DNA of 64,000 bases from Paenibacillus sp. ACRRX (GCF_022346885.1 NZ_JAKRNK010000008.1:62001-126000); one strand, 5' to 3'; counted from the first letter of the stretch, positions 1-11,800 are shown. The notes: generated by a model from the sequence alone, not told the origin. Numbers and translations are program-made.

Positions 1-1236
1 TCCTCTTTTACGTGCAATTTCACGTAATACTTCAACTCCGGAATATAAACGATGGTCCAAGTCTTCAAATAACTGTTTTTGCAACGCCTTGGCATGTTCA
101 TAAAACCTATGGTTAGTCTCCCACTGCACAGCTAACAAGTTTACTGATGTAAAATCACCAACGAGGTCATGAACCTGAGCATGCAGCGGCAAGCGGTTTA
201 GCAGCGTCAAGTTCAAACTAAATGTCCGATTACGACTCCAGCGCTCAATTACGGCCGCATATGCCGTCATTACCACAGCTGTTGGTGTCAAGCCGCGCTG
301 CTGTGCATGATGCTTGAGCGTACCCCACTGTTTCTGGTCCAGTTGCAGATAGCGCCGCTCGAAACGAGGTGTCACCATCGCAAGCTGCTGCCTGGCAAGC
401 GGCAAATCCGGCGCATACGGCAGCATATCGATGCGTTCAAGCCAATATTTTTTGTCATTGGCATAAGCTACAGTCTCGCGCAGGCCGCGCTCAGCCAGCA
501 CATAATCGCGGAAACGGAGGTTCAGTTCAGGCAGCTCTGTCTCAGGTTCTTTGTACAGTGTCTCGAACTCCGCTAACAATTTCCACATACTCGCCCAATC
601 GGCAATCAAAAATTCCATGGATACATGGAGAATCGCACCATGACGTGTATGAGTGACACCAATATCATATAACGGCCAACGGTTCGTATCATAAATACGA
701 TGACCCATCTCTTCCCGAATTTGCTCAAGTTTAGCTTCAGCTAGCTGCTCCTCGCAATCTATCAGATTCAGCGATGCAATCTCCATACGAGGTACACTCT
801 CCATCACTTGCTGATGACCATTTTGATCTATAATCGCCCTTAACATGTCATGACGTAAAATAAGTTGATTCCAGGCTTCCTCTGTTCGTGTCGGATCCAG
901 TTCGGGGTAGTGGAGCTCCATATAAATGTGACAAGCTACACCTCCATAACCGAACAAATCATGACGTCCTAGTAAATAAGCAGTTTGGATATCGGTAAGT
1001 GGGAAAGGTTCATATCGTGAAGCTGGATCTGGCGTAAGGGCAGCCGCGGTGGATTCAGCTTGCAGCAATTCTAGCAGTTCCATTTTGTAAGCTTTTAGCA
1101 GTTGTACATCACGGTCTGTAAGCACACCTTTGGGTGATCTGAAGCGTAGATTCCCGTTTTCCTCCCACAAATGAATTCCTTCTCTGCGCAGACGCGTAAG
1201 CAGCTCTATGCAATCCGTTTTTAAGTTTACTGTCAT
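1..1236 (-). CDS. NRPS, partial: TubC-type docking domain then heterocyclization domain
   Basis: The 5' 412 codons of a non-ribosomal peptide synthetase that leaves the window at base 1. The ATG at 1234-1236 follows a GGAAGGGAAG ribosome site. Residues 1-60 resemble a TubC N-terminal docking domain (MTVNLKTDCIELL, then LRFRSPKGVLT), which normally receives a partner NRPS. From about residue 75 a condensation-type domain begins (PFPLTDIQTAYLLGR). It looks like a cyclization (Cy) domain because the condensation motif HHxxxDG is replaced by EFLIAD at about residues 208-213; the usual Cy motif is DxxxxD, so the first Asp is Glu here. It is the last visible gene of the siderophore operon and starts 62 bases after the VOC gene. 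By inference it accepts the chain from the large NRPS and makes the third ring; its A, PCP and release domains lie outside the window. Confidence 0.9.
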   Translation of the reverse strand, partial: MTVNLKTDCIELLTRLRREGIHLWEENGNLRFRSPKGVLTDRDVQLLKAYKMELLELLQAESTAAALTPDPASRYEPFPLTDIQTAYLLGRHDLFGYGGVACHIYMELHYPELDPTRTEEAWNQLILRHDMLRAIIDQNGHQQVMESVPRMEIASLNLIDCEEQLAEAKLEQIREEMGHRIYDTNRWPLYDIGVTHTRHGAILHVSMEFLIADWASMWKLLAEFETLYKEPETELPELNLRFRDYVLAERGLRETVAYANDKKYWLERIDMLPYAPDLPLARQQLAMVTPRFERRYLQLDQKQWGTLKHHAQQRGLTPTAVVMTAYAAVIERWSRNRTFSLNLTLLNRLPLHAQVHDLVGDFTSVNLLAVQWETNHRFYEHAKALQKQLFEDLDHRLYSGVEVLREIARKRG

Positions 1237-1298
1237 CACTTCACACTTCCCTTCCTCTTCAATCCGGTCATTCAGCGATAGATCAATGCCGGTTCAGA

Positions 1299-2033
1299 CT
1301 AGACAGACGTAATTACAGCACCATGCAGCAGCTTTGAGTCCAGTGTCTGGCATAGGCCTGAAAGACCGACTTCTATTACTTTTGAGTGTCTTATATGTGA
1401 TGAGGTGTCTACTCTGAGCCACTTATCGTTCTGTGACAAGGCATGAAATAAATCCATTTGATGTTCCGCTACCTCCATCTTGACCCACTCGACTCCGCGT
1501 GCTCCATTGGGGTGAGTGATTCGTAGAGGACGCTGGGGCGGATCATAAGTCGACACTACAAATGGCAAACCTAGCGGCTCAGTAGCAAACAGGCTATATT
1601 TCACCTTTTGCCCATCTGGACGAGTACGCCTGCCATGAATAACACGGGAGGTTGCTACACCTGCCAGATCAATTGCTTCTTTAATCACGGTCAGATCACG
1701 ACCATCATCTACAGCGCCCCCCTGTGTATGCTCCATATCCTGTTCCTCCGGCTCCAGGGCAAGGTCACACCAACCTGATGCTGCTTTCGCCCAGTAAGAC
1801 CAGCGTCTTCCCGCTACCTGCCCATAAAAGAGACCTAGCGGTCGTATGAAATAGGTCAATGGTTTAGGAATTTGGAAAAATTCAATAAACGGGCCTTGTT
1901 CAAACCACAATAAAGCGTTGTTCGCCCGATTCGGCGCGCTCCCCCACTGCATCGTAAATCCGAGTGCTTCATAATCCCTAACGACCTGCGAGATGTTGTC
2001 GACCTTACACAATATGTGGCTGCACTTCAGCAT
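1299..2033 (-). CDS. VOC (glyoxalase-like) family protein in siderophore operon
   Basis: A 244-residue protein. Its start (MLKCSHILCKVDN) and the pattern of a short strand, a helix YEALGFTMQWG and then NALLWFEQGPFIEFFQIP match the vicinal oxygen chelate fold of the glyoxalase_3-like type. No signal peptide or membrane segment is seen. The ATG at 2033 overlaps the end of the reductase-methyltransferase gene by 29 bases and follows AAGGAAGGG, so it is translationally coupled within the siderophore operon. VOC proteins include dioxygenases, isomerases and metallophore-binding resistance proteins. The reaction here is unknown. A modifying or self-protection role for the thiazoline product is only a guess from context. 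Confidence 0.75.
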   Translation of the reverse strand: MLKCSHILCKVDNISQVVRDYEALGFTMQWGSAPNRANNALLWFEQGPFIEFFQIPKPLTYFIRPLGLFYGQVAGRRWSYWAKAASGWCDLALEPEEQDMEHTQGGAVDDGRDLTVIKEAIDLAGVATSRVIHGRRTRPDGQKVKYSLFATEPLGLPFVVSTYDPPQRPLRITHPNGARGVEWVKMEVAEHQMDLFHALSQNDKWLRVDTSSHIRHSKVIEVGLSGLCQTLDSKLLHGAVITSV

Positions 2034-4419
2034 CTAGACCCTTCCTTACTACAAATAGTTTTTGACCAAGTGGTGCAAGTGGATGAGCTTCATCTGGGAA
2101 TGCAGCTACTTCTTCGGCACCTGCCAATTGGAACACTTCCAGCCATTGATGAACAGACATAAAAGTGGTTTGGGTAAGCTGTCGATCATCCTCGGGCACC
2201 GTCATCATAAAAGCCTGTGAGATCAACATCTCTACAAATTCCCGTGTAGGCTCTGTTATCAGCATCCAACCTCCAGGCACCAGCACTTGCATGAGGCCTT
2301 GAACCACCTTATCCGTATCGCGCGCATTGTTAAGCATGCCTGCTGCGATTACGACATCAACGCTATGAGTCGTGAGGCCCTGCTCCGTCAGATCCCGATC
2401 AATATCCACAACGTTATAGCGCAGCCAAGGACAATGAACATAACGTTCACGAGCAGTTGATATAAAGAATTTAGAAATATCGGTAAATAAATAATCAACT
2501 GCTAGCTGTCCAGGCAGAACTTCCTGCAATCGTTTCGTTACGACGTCTGTAGTCGCTCCTGTACCTGCACCGATCTCTAGTATTCGCAGCTTGCCGTTCG
2601 TCCCGTTCCCTGTCGGGGACATTACTCGTTTGTTGGCGGCAATTCGTATGACTGCCTCAGCTACTGACTCGTTTAAGTACCGCGCAATGGCAGTGTCCCG
2701 GTACAAAGCATTGGCAACATCCATGCGACCCTCGGGAAATAATAGCAAGGCAGCTTGCTGCGTATCGCTCATCAGTTGAGGAAGCATCTCGGCATTACGC
2801 ATGAGATAGTCAATCACAAGGGGAGATCCGAGCTTGCCATTCCAAGCCTGCTTAACTGCATCCCAGCGCTCATGCACCATCGCCGACGTCACCGTGCCAA
2901 CACTTCGAATACGCCCCTTGTTTAATGTGATATAGCCATGTTCTGCAAGAATAGGCAGCCAGCGCTTGATCACATGTTGGTGACGTCGTGCCACCTTCCC
3001 AGCGACGAGCAACTCTTCCTCGCTGAAGTCTTGATTTGTTGAAATGAATGCCCCTTGAGACTGCAGGGCAAATAACATGGAACTTAATGCTGCATCGTCC
3101 AGTCGATTCACACACGCGGTTACTTGAACGGCATTAATGCCTCCCAGTGTGCTTTCAGCGTAATCTGTACAGCGGAACACATCGAGTTCTATCACTTGAT
3201 TAGGCCCCTGCCCCGAAACTACTCTCTCCTCTGTCAGTGCTTTCATGCCAACTTCATCTGTTCGGGCTGTTGAGTTTGTTGAAACAACCTGGATGATTGA
3301 ATGCTCTGTCTCTTCTGGCTCTGGTGTGATTGCGGACGCTGCTGCGATTAGCTGCTCTACCGCGAGCGGCTGATGACTGCTGCTTGCCCGCATGAGCGGA
3401 TAGCCGAGTGCAGTCGTTAGCTCCTGCCATTGGCGTGCACACAGCAGTTCTTGCTGCGCCAACGTATCGATATCCGCTTTGGAGACATTGCCCAAAATGA
3501 CATCTCTCATGGCTAACAAGTCTTGTCCGATAGCTCGTGGCCACTGCTTCAATAATATGTCTCTGTAACTCACGGATATTGCCCCGCCTAGAATTTCAGT
3601 ACTGAAGCCAAGCATGTGAGCTGAGGTCGTATTTTCCAGTTCCCCTGCAATATGAGGAAGATCCGGCACATGCAGACGAGGATGCCATACGACAGGTCCG
3701 TGAGTATCCACCAAGGATAAACTGCCACCCTCCACGCCTATTGCCATCCGGTGTAATAAATGTAGATAATTGTCCGGATCATGGGGATCTACTTCATTGT
3801 GCGCTCTTAATGTAATTGGAATATTTCCTAACGACCCAATTAATACTTGAAAGGGTCCCTGCTCCCGAATCACATGGCTGATCTGCCATGGGCGAATGGT
3901 TGGTAGGGCTTCTAGCAAAATATGCATCAAAGGGAATGACACTTGTGTAGCACAAGCAACATCCAGATACAGTGCCTGCTGCTGCTCTAACAAGACACGC
4001 GCACTTCGGATAAATCTTTGTATGGCTGGCAAGTGGACATACAGATCCCCTGTCTGGAAATGAACTCCGTGCTGCCGTGCCGTTCGTAAACAAGCTGCCA
4101 TATCCTTATGATGAACCGGCTGCTCTTGGATTACATGAATCCCACGGGCAAGCAGTTCCAGTGCTATTTCAGTTCCGCTGCCACCCATCACCCCGGACCG
4201 TAATACAACACAAGCTAAATCGACATGTTCGGGCAGCTGATCCAGCTCCGTATACAATGGAACACCATATCGTTCTGCACATTTACGGGACCGCTCACTA
4301 CCTTTGGCAAACAGACCCACCAGCTCAAATTGTTCGGGTAGCGCAGATACGGCTTCCAGATAAAACTGGCCGAATCTAGAACCACAAACGATGGTACGTA
4401 ATGGCTTAGGTTCGCTCAT
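2005..4419 (-). CDS. Fused thiazolinyl imine reductase / SAM-dependent methyltransferase
   Basis: An 804-residue protein. Residues 1-350 match the Gfo/Idh/MocA-type thiazolinyl imine reductases (Irp3/YbtU, PchG), which reduce one thiazoline of the NRPS-bound chain to a thiazolidine with NADPH. The nucleotide loop is VCGSRFGQFYL (11-21), followed by HVIQEQPVHH (95-104) and GDLYVHLPA (124-132). His103 and Tyr127 fall near the proposed Irp3 acid residues His101 and Tyr128 (from memory). Residues 410-795 are a methyltransferase with an intact SAM motif ILEIGAGTG (613-621), preceded by a winged-helix-like segment that resembles the one in the domains stuffed into the neighbouring NRPS A domains. 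The ATG at 4419 with GGAGG eight bases upstream was chosen over the longer open frame from 4458. It overlaps the upstream gene by 14 bases. The fusion suggests coupled ring reduction and N-methylation; methylation of carbon cannot be excluded. Confidence 0.88.
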   Translation of the reverse strand: MSEPKPLRTIVCGSRFGQFYLEAVSALPEQFELVGLFAKGSERSRKCAERYGVPLYTELDQLPEHVDLACVVLRSGVMGGSGTEIALELLARGIHVIQEQPVHHKDMAACLRTARQHGVHFQTGDLYVHLPAIQRFIRSARVLLEQQQALYLDVACATQVSFPLMHILLEALPTIRPWQISHVIREQGPFQVLIGSLGNIPITLRAHNEVDPHDPDNYLHLLHRMAIGVEGGSLSLVDTHGPVVWHPRLHVPDLPHIAGELENTTSAHMLGFSTEILGGAISVSYRDILLKQWPRAIGQDLLAMRDVILGNVSKADIDTLAQQELLCARQWQELTTALGYPLMRASSSHQPLAVEQLIAAASAITPEPEETEHSIIQVVSTNSTARTDEVGMKALTEERVVSGQGPNQVIELDVFRCTDYAESTLGGINAVQVTACVNRLDDAALSSMLFALQSQGAFISTNQDFSEEELLVAGKVARRHQHVIKRWLPILAEHGYITLNKGRIRSVGTVTSAMVHERWDAVKQAWNGKLGSPLVIDYLMRNAEMLPQLMSDTQQAALLLFPEGRMDVANALYRDTAIARYLNESVAEAVIRIAANKRVMSPTGNGTNGKLRILEIGAGTGATTDVVTKRLQEVLPGQLAVDYLFTDISKFFISTARERYVHCPWLRYNVVDIDRDLTEQGLTTHSVDVVIAAGMLNNARDTDKVVQGLMQVLVPGGWMLITEPTREFVEMLISQAFMMTVPEDDRQLTQTTFMSVHQWLEVFQLAGAEEVAAFPDEAHPLAPLGQKLFVVRKGLDAEVQPHIV

Positions 4420-5542
4420 AGTCCACCTCCTGCTGACATTCTGTAACGGCAAGCTCAAGCTGATGATATTTAATTAAGCCATCCATCATCGCTGATACAT
4501 CTATCCCTTCAGCCACAAAGAAACACCCCGGCTTTTTGCTGTGTCCTTGTGCAATTAATCGGGCAGCTTGAGCAGCCACAATACCCGATAACGCATTCCA
4601 ATCATGAGGATATAATAGGCTCCCTCGAAGATGCACACGTCTGCCATCCTTGCTCCCTACAGCAGTGAGATAAAACATTGTATAATGATCTGCTGCTTGC
4701 CCGCTTCCATGAAATAGGGTGGTCAATGTCGCGGCGGACGCTTGTTTCTGCGCTTCCGTGTTGTATTGTTTGAGCGCCTTTATCATGACAAACTGGTTCA
4801 GCACAGACTTATTTGGATAAGTGTTATAAAAGTAGGCCGATTGAATGTTGTACATGTCAGCCATCCGCTGGAACTCACTATTTAAAATAGGGTACGTATC
4901 CAACAATCCTGCTGGTGGAGGCAACTCATAGCTGCGGTGGAAGGCCCCGGTCATTTTCTCTGCTTTTCCAAAATGGCTGTAGTTCATGCCCATGCCGGTG
5001 TCATCTTTAATGCTGCAGACAATGTCATAGGCTGCATTGATTGAGAATCCACCCTGGCCAGCAAAAAACACCTCGATTTGATGAACTTCATCAAAGTATT
5101 GAACGGCCGTATAAGCAGGTAAAATTTCAGACAATCCTGGATATGCCCCTGCAGATATTAGGAATACCAGATTTTTGGCCTCAATTTCATGTGCCCGCCG
5201 CAAAAGAAGCTGATAGAGGTGCTCATCTCCAGATACATCGACATAGTGGACGCCCTGTTCCAAGCACGCAACTGCAATGATATCTTTCATTTGCTTGGAT
5301 GGTCCTGCGCAATTGACAACGATTGTACATGACCGACAAAACTGATGCAGCTGCTCTGCATCGTAAACATCTACTTGCATGACGTTAATTCTTGTTTCAT
5401 ACTCTGAAAAAAGAGATCGAAGCTGCTCCTGCTTACGGCCACCAAGCAAAATCGGGTACTCTGTTGCAGCTATCATCGTACGCACTGCTTCTCTGCCTAC
5501 ATTTCCGGCAGCTCCCAGAATGCCAATCGTGTGATTGTTCAA
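4406..5542 (-). CDS. Saccharopine dehydrogenase-like NAD(P)-binding oxidoreductase
   Basis: A 378-residue protein read from a TTG start at 5542 with AAGGAGG six bases upstream; no ATG lies near a ribosome site. The N-terminus TIGILGAAGNVGREAV is a Rossmann dinucleotide loop, followed by VVNCAGPSKQM and GVHYVDVSGD, as in the saccharopine dehydrogenase NADP-binding family. The C-terminal half (the family's usual mixed domain) shows no other motif I know. It lies between the large NRPS and the reductase-methyltransferase, overlapping the latter by 14 bases. From memory, related proteins occur in equibactin-type clusters, but I know of no assigned reaction. By inference it could reduce an imine or thioester intermediate of the siderophore, or act on a precursor. 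Confidence 0.8.
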   Translation of the reverse strand: MNNHTIGILGAAGNVGREAVRTMIAATEYPILLGGRKQEQLRSLFSEYETRINVMQVDVYDAEQLHQFCRSCTIVVNCAGPSKQMKDIIAVACLEQGVHYVDVSGDEHLYQLLLRRAHEIEAKNLVFLISAGAYPGLSEILPAYTAVQYFDEVHQIEVFFAGQGGFSINAAYDIVCSIKDDTGMGMNYSHFGKAEKMTGAFHRSYELPPPAGLLDTYPILNSEFQRMADMYNIQSAYFYNTYPNKSVLNQFVMIKALKQYNTEAQKQASAATLTTLFHGSGQAADHYTMFYLTAVGSKDGRRVHLRGSLLYPHDWNALSGIVAAQAARLIAQGHSKKPGCFFVAEGIDVSAMMDGLIKYHQLELAVTECQQEVDYERT

Positions 5543-5823
5543 AGTAGACCTCCTTCTTAGCCTTTTAGCCTTTTTTAGCCCTTTTAACCTTCTTCTTTAT
5601 TCTGCTCCCCCTCTTTCGCCCTCAAAGAGAACATCATCCTGACATGCTGCTGCGAGTATGTCCCTACCTCTTTCAGTCTCTTAACTCAGCCTTATCATGA
5701 AATGACTGCTTTTTGATAAGTCCAACTTCTGTGTTTCATTTGCCTGTCTCATTGAAGGCGAGGAGGATTTCTGATTTTTTATATCTAGCTGCTGTGACTA
5801 GTAGTTACTGTTCATTTCCAGCT

Positions 5824-8800
5824 TTATATCGTTCCCTCTACATACTCCTGCTGGCACTGATCCGCACTAGACTCATTTGTCTCTAGAAACTCCGCCAGCA
5901 TCCGAACGTTAGGTGCCTCAAACAGATCATGTAACGTCAAATCGATCTGATGCCGCTCCTTAAGCAAGTTAATACATTGAATGGCACGAAGTGAGTCACC
6001 TCCAAGGGCAAAGAAACTATCATCGATGCCTACTTGCTTGCAATTAAATATTTCCTCCCATATAAAGGCGATTTTCTGCTGCATATCGCTAGAAGGCGGC
6101 ACATGTGAGGTATGAAGCTGGCTCAACTGCACACAACTTAGGGCAGCTAGAGCTTTGCGGTCAACCTTTCCGTTTGCTGACAGCGGCAGTTCGTCCAATA
6201 ATACATATGAAGCAGGTACCATATAATCAGGCAGCTTACGCCGCATCGCATTGGACAGCTTGGCAGGCTGGAATACCGCCACCTTGTCAGGAGCCTGTGC
6301 AACAATTAAGCTCCGTCCTAGTTGGGCTGCAGCCTGATTGCTTGCCGGGAATGCAGCTTTGCTGACATAGTTATGCTGTGTTAACATCTCTAGCCAGTTC
6401 TCTGCTTTCAGTAAAGGCAAATGACATTCTCTTCGTTCATCTTCGATCTGGTTAAATCCATCCTCAAAAAAGCCAACAGTCGTTAGCATGATACGGCGAT
6501 TATGAGTTGCCTCCATTAAAAAGAGATGACCGCCCGGTGCCAGCAGTGTCTGTAAATGTTTTAGGGTTGCATTCAAATTGCGTGACCGGTGAAGTGTGTT
6601 ATCAGCGACAATCACATCCATACGATGAAGCTCATAACCTTGCTGGAGAGGCGAATGGTTCATGTCATATAGACTGAACTCGAGTGCAGTTGACTCGCCC
6701 CATGTCCGCTTGGCATTGTCAATGAAGTACGTGGACTCATCCACATAGAGATAATGCCCTCTACCTTCCGGCATGCAAGATACAAGCGTGCCTGTCAGAC
6801 TGCCCGCCCGTGTTCCAATTTCCAGAACTCGAACCTCATGATCCGGAGGATAACTGTTTACAATCGTACTAAATACCTCACGAGCAAGCTTCAAGTCATA
6901 ATCATGGGCTAGATGAAATTGACGCAAGTTATCCGGTGTCAAGAAAGTATCTTTCTGCAGGAATAGTTCAAGCGGATCAATGTCGCCTACTAGCAGCCCC
7001 TTATATGACAAGCTGTCACGTTCGAGCAATTCAGCAAATCTCCTTGCATCTGGTGACAACAACGGCAGCTTTAACACTCCGTCAGCTGACAGTTCCGCCA
7101 ATCCCTCATGTAAAGCTTGTTCATTCTTATATATGCCGATATCTGCAAACTCGAGCAGCCCCTCTTCAACCAATGCTTGCAGCCAATGCAGCAGTAATGT
7201 CCGATAACGAGATTGAATCTGGCATTTAGCTGCCAGTTCATCAAGGGTGTATCGTTCTCCTGCATGTCTAAACACACCGAATTGATACAACGTGCGGCAA
7301 ATGTAAGCCAAACTTAATCGGTCCGCCTCATCCATAAATGTCGCAACTGCCTCAACGTTAACAGAATCGGGAATATGTGCGGCTTCCCGCTCGCCTGTAA
7401 GCACAATGTTCTGCCATCGTGATGTACAAACTTCAACATCCGTGTGCTCGGTTACCATGATTTCGGAAGTTTGCTCAGCACTTGGCACCACATACCCGAC
7501 CAAGTGCTTATCTTGGTTCGACTCGCCAGCGACGAGTACAATGGCATCTTTGATCCCGTCATGACGCTTCATCGCAGCTTCTATTTCACCTAATTCAATC
7601 CGGTGTCCCCGAATTTTCACTTGACTGTCTTCGCGCCCTATAAACTCAATATTTCCGTTTGGTAAATAACGTCCCAGATCTCCCGTACCATATAGCCGTT
7701 CACCTGTGCGAGGATGATAGATAAATCGCTCATTTGTTCTGACCTCATCGTTCCAATAGCCTCGTGCCAAACCGATTCCACCGATATATAGCTGACCTGC
7801 AACCCAAATGGGGCAGTCCTCCAGCCTTTCGTTAAGCACGTGATAGCGCTGGTTCAACATCGGGCGGCCATAGGGGATGCTTTTCCACGTTGAATCTACT
7901 TCTTGAATCGGGAATATGTTGGACCAAATAGATGCTTCTGTTGCTCCTCCAAGGCCAATAACTTCTATCTCTTGGACATGAGCCTTGATTTTGTCAGGCA
8001 AATCCAACGGTATCCAGTCGCCACTTAATAACACCAACCGCAAGGAGGATGACATGACGGCATTTCTTCCACTTCCATATTCAACCATCATCTGCATAAA
8101 GGCCGGCACTGTATTCCATATCGTTACTTCTTGTTGTTTCAACAACTCCAGCCAATGGGCAGGTTCCTTTGCCTTAGCTGCCTCAGGCATAACAATCGAC
8201 GCACCTGCAGCCAAAATACCAAATATATCGTACACAGAAAGATCAAAATTCAAGTTAGAAAGCGCCAACACTCTATCCTGCGGTCCCACATGAAACCGTT
8301 TGTTTATATCCATAATCGTGTTGACAGCACCAAGATGGTCAATCATTACCCCCTTGGGTGAGCCAGTCGAACCAGAGGTATAAATGACATACGCCAGATC
8401 TAGCGGCTGTACAACAAGCTCCAGTGAATGGAGAGCGTCTGCACTTAAATTCATCTGATCTACACACCAGCAGTCTACATCGTCAGGCCAATTTAATTTT
8501 TGTTTCAGCCACGATTGGGTAAGAACGATGCGCACCTCTCCATCACGAAGCAGCTGCCATTGCCGCTCCTCAGGATGGTCTGGATCTACAGGGAGATAAG
8601 CAGCCCCAGATTTTAATATGCCGAGTACTGCTGGAATTTGCTCCCATCCTTTATCCATGACAACAGCAACCAACGTATTTGGCTTTGCGCCCTGACCCCG
8701 TAACCGCGAGCCTATTTCATTCGAATAACGATACAAATCTTCGTAGGTCAATGTGCGATCTGGTGCAATTACCGCCGGATGTTGGAAGTTAAGGGCTGCC

Positions 8801-11800
8801 TGCTGGTCAAATAATTGGGTTAGTGTCTCCGTTGGAACAGTAGATTCTGTATCATTGGCTGCTATTCTGGAGTTGAGGTGAGGAACTGGGATCAGACTCG
8901 TTCCTTGTTCCCACCACACAGCATCTTCATCCGCAAGACGCTGCAGCAAACAGCAATAAGCTGCAAACATATCCTCTAGCAGCCCTTCCGGGAAAAGTCC
9001 CTCGACTGCATCCCATATCAAGAGCAGCTCACCGTCTTGTTCAACCACTTGGTGATCCAGCCATACTTGCGGTGTTTGTGTAATGTTGTACACTAGCTTG
9101 CCGAGCCACTTTCCACCAGAGTCGTCTCCGCTCCATTGGTCGACGCCAAGCGCACTCGTAAACACAACAGGCATCGATACACCTTGATGCTCTCCGTTCA
9201 TTCGCGCCAATTCACGCTGTACTTGCACACCGCCGACATGAGGATGGTCAAGATCCTGCCACAACTGATGCTGCAAGTTTCGCCCGCGTGCCATAAAGGT
9301 GTTCCCCTGGGATTGATCAACTGCCAGCAGTGTCAGCGAAGTAAAATCTCCTACAATTTCCTGCACCTGCGGATGTAATGGCAGACGATTAAATTGCGTG
9401 AGATTAATCGTGAACTGGGGACGCTTGCTCCATACGCTTAGTACTTCTGCATAGGCAGTCAGGAGCAACCCGGAGGGGGTTAGACCTGCATCTGCCGACC
9501 GTGTCTTAAGCTGCTGCCAGCTGTTACGGCTAAGCCGTGCATCTTGGCGGCAGAAGCGCTGCTCCGTCATTTGATCTGGATGCAGAGCCAGCGGCAGCTC
9601 CGGGGCAGGTGGCAAATCAGGCAGGCGGTCCAGCCAATAGGCTTCGTCCCGTAGATAAACATCGGATTGTTTTAGCTGTTCCTGCGCTAACACGTAATCA
9701 CGGAATGATAGTTCGAGCACAGGCAGCGGCGCAGCCGGCTCATGATAAAGTCTGTTCCATTCACTCAGAAGATGAAACATACTCCAGCCGTCAAAGATTA
9801 GATTATCAAAGCTGATATGCAGCCTTACCTGTTGTTTACCGTAACAAGTCGCTCTCACGTCAAATAGCGGCCATTGATCAGTAGACAACACCTGATGAGA
9901 CATTTCATTCCGAATGTGCTGCAGCGCAGTCTCAACCTCTGTCACAGATTGTCCACGCAAGTCGTTAAGGAAGATCGAATAGACAGCCACTTGTGGCAGT
10001 ATTTGCTGATGCTGTCCACCTGGAAGTATTACAGTTCTCATCATGCCGTGCTGTTCAATCAAACGCTGCCAGGCTCTTTCGATACGTTCAAGTTCTAGAT
10101 CTGTCCCTTCAATTTCAAAGTAACAGTGGGTTGAAACGTTGCCTAAAGCATAAATCCCGCTTCTTCCTACCCAGTAAGCTTGTTGAATATCGGTTAGCGG
10201 AAACGGCATATGCTGCTGCGCGATGTCAGCTGTGATGAGCGGCAAGCTTGCAAGAGGCTTTACACTTTCCGTCTTCTTATCCAGCAGCTTCTGAATATGC
10301 TCTGCCAGCCCAGCTATTGATGGACGTTCAAATATGCTGCCCAGTGACAAATCCACCTCAAATCGAGTGCGAATGATCCCGATTAGCTTGGTAGCCACTA
10401 ACGAATCTCCACCCAAAGTGAAGTAGTTGTCATTTATACCGACCTGATCCTTGTCAAACAACTCACACCAAATCGCTGTAAGAAGCTGTTCAACTTCTGT
10501 CTGCGGGGCTTGATAACGAATGTCAGACTTGTCCTTAAGCAAATGATCTGAAGCCGGCAATGCTTGCCGATCTACTTTACCGTTTGCAGTAAGCGGAAGC
10601 TCCTGTAATGGAATAAAAGCAGCTGGAACCATATAATCAGGCAGCTTCTGATTCAAATAATGTGACAGTTTCTCCGGCTGGAAACGGGTGACGATATGCG
10701 GCGCCTGTGCAACAAACACATGCTGAGCGAATACAGCCGCAGCATCATCTGGTCGAGGAAATACTTCTACCTCTACAAATGTTCTCGACTGCAGCAGATG
10801 CTGCCAGGTCTCCACAGCTAGCAGCGGCTCGGCACGTCGTCCATCTTCATAAGAAGAACCTCCTGCTTCAAGAAATGCCGTGCTGATGTGCTGCAATTTG
10901 CTATTACGTGTCATCTCCGCGATGATTAATAGGCCGCCAGGAGCCAGCAGATCCTGTATATGTGTTAGTGACGTATGAATGTTACGTGCACGATGCAGGG
11001 CATTTGAAGTGATGATGACGTCATAACCATGTAGTTCATAACCTTGTGTGCCAGGATGCTGATCTATATCCAAGAGCTCATACTGAACAAAAGGATACGC
11101 ACTAAACTTATGCTTGGCACGATTGATAAACAAAGTGGATGAATCAGCGCATGTGTACACGCACTTGTCTCGCGATAATAAGGACAATAAAGATTCAGTC
11201 AGAACTTCGTTGCGAGTCCCTATTTCCAATATTCGAATTTCTTTCCCTTGGAGCGTGTTATGCACGACATCGTCCAACATATGGCGTATCAATCCATTAC
11301 AGTAGTCAGTCCCAGGAATAGTATTCAGCAGAATAGCCGGGGACAGTTCGTGTTCGTCGGAAAAATATAACGCTAGCGGGTCCAGCTTACCTGTCAGCAG
11401 ATCCACGATATAGGGGTCCAATAGTTGCAAATAGCGCAGTAATCCCTGCGTTTGTGAGCCCCATGCAGGTGGTGCATCATGATCAAGAAAAGCAGGATCT
11501 ATGAAAGGTTCGGTCAACTCTGACACGGAGTGCAGTGTTTTCAAGTTAACGAAACTACCAGTTTCATCTTTGGTCAAAAAATGCTCTTGCTGCAGCGTAT
11601 CAAGCCATTGTCCGATCAGCTTCTCATATCGGGGCTTAATGCCGCATTGCTGCATAATGGTATTCAGCGTATAACGCTCCCCTTGCTGTACTAAGGCACC
11701 TGCCTGCGCTAGTACGCGGCACATGAAGCTGACGCTTACACGCTCCATCCACGCCCACCATGCAGGTACATACTGCAAATGAGTCCCCTCCGGCCAGGCT

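Noticed and set aside
5555-5600. Repeated AGCC-TTTT tracts between the NRPS and the dehydrogenase-like gene
   Set aside because: Short irregular simple repeats with no spacers; not a CRISPR array or terminator.
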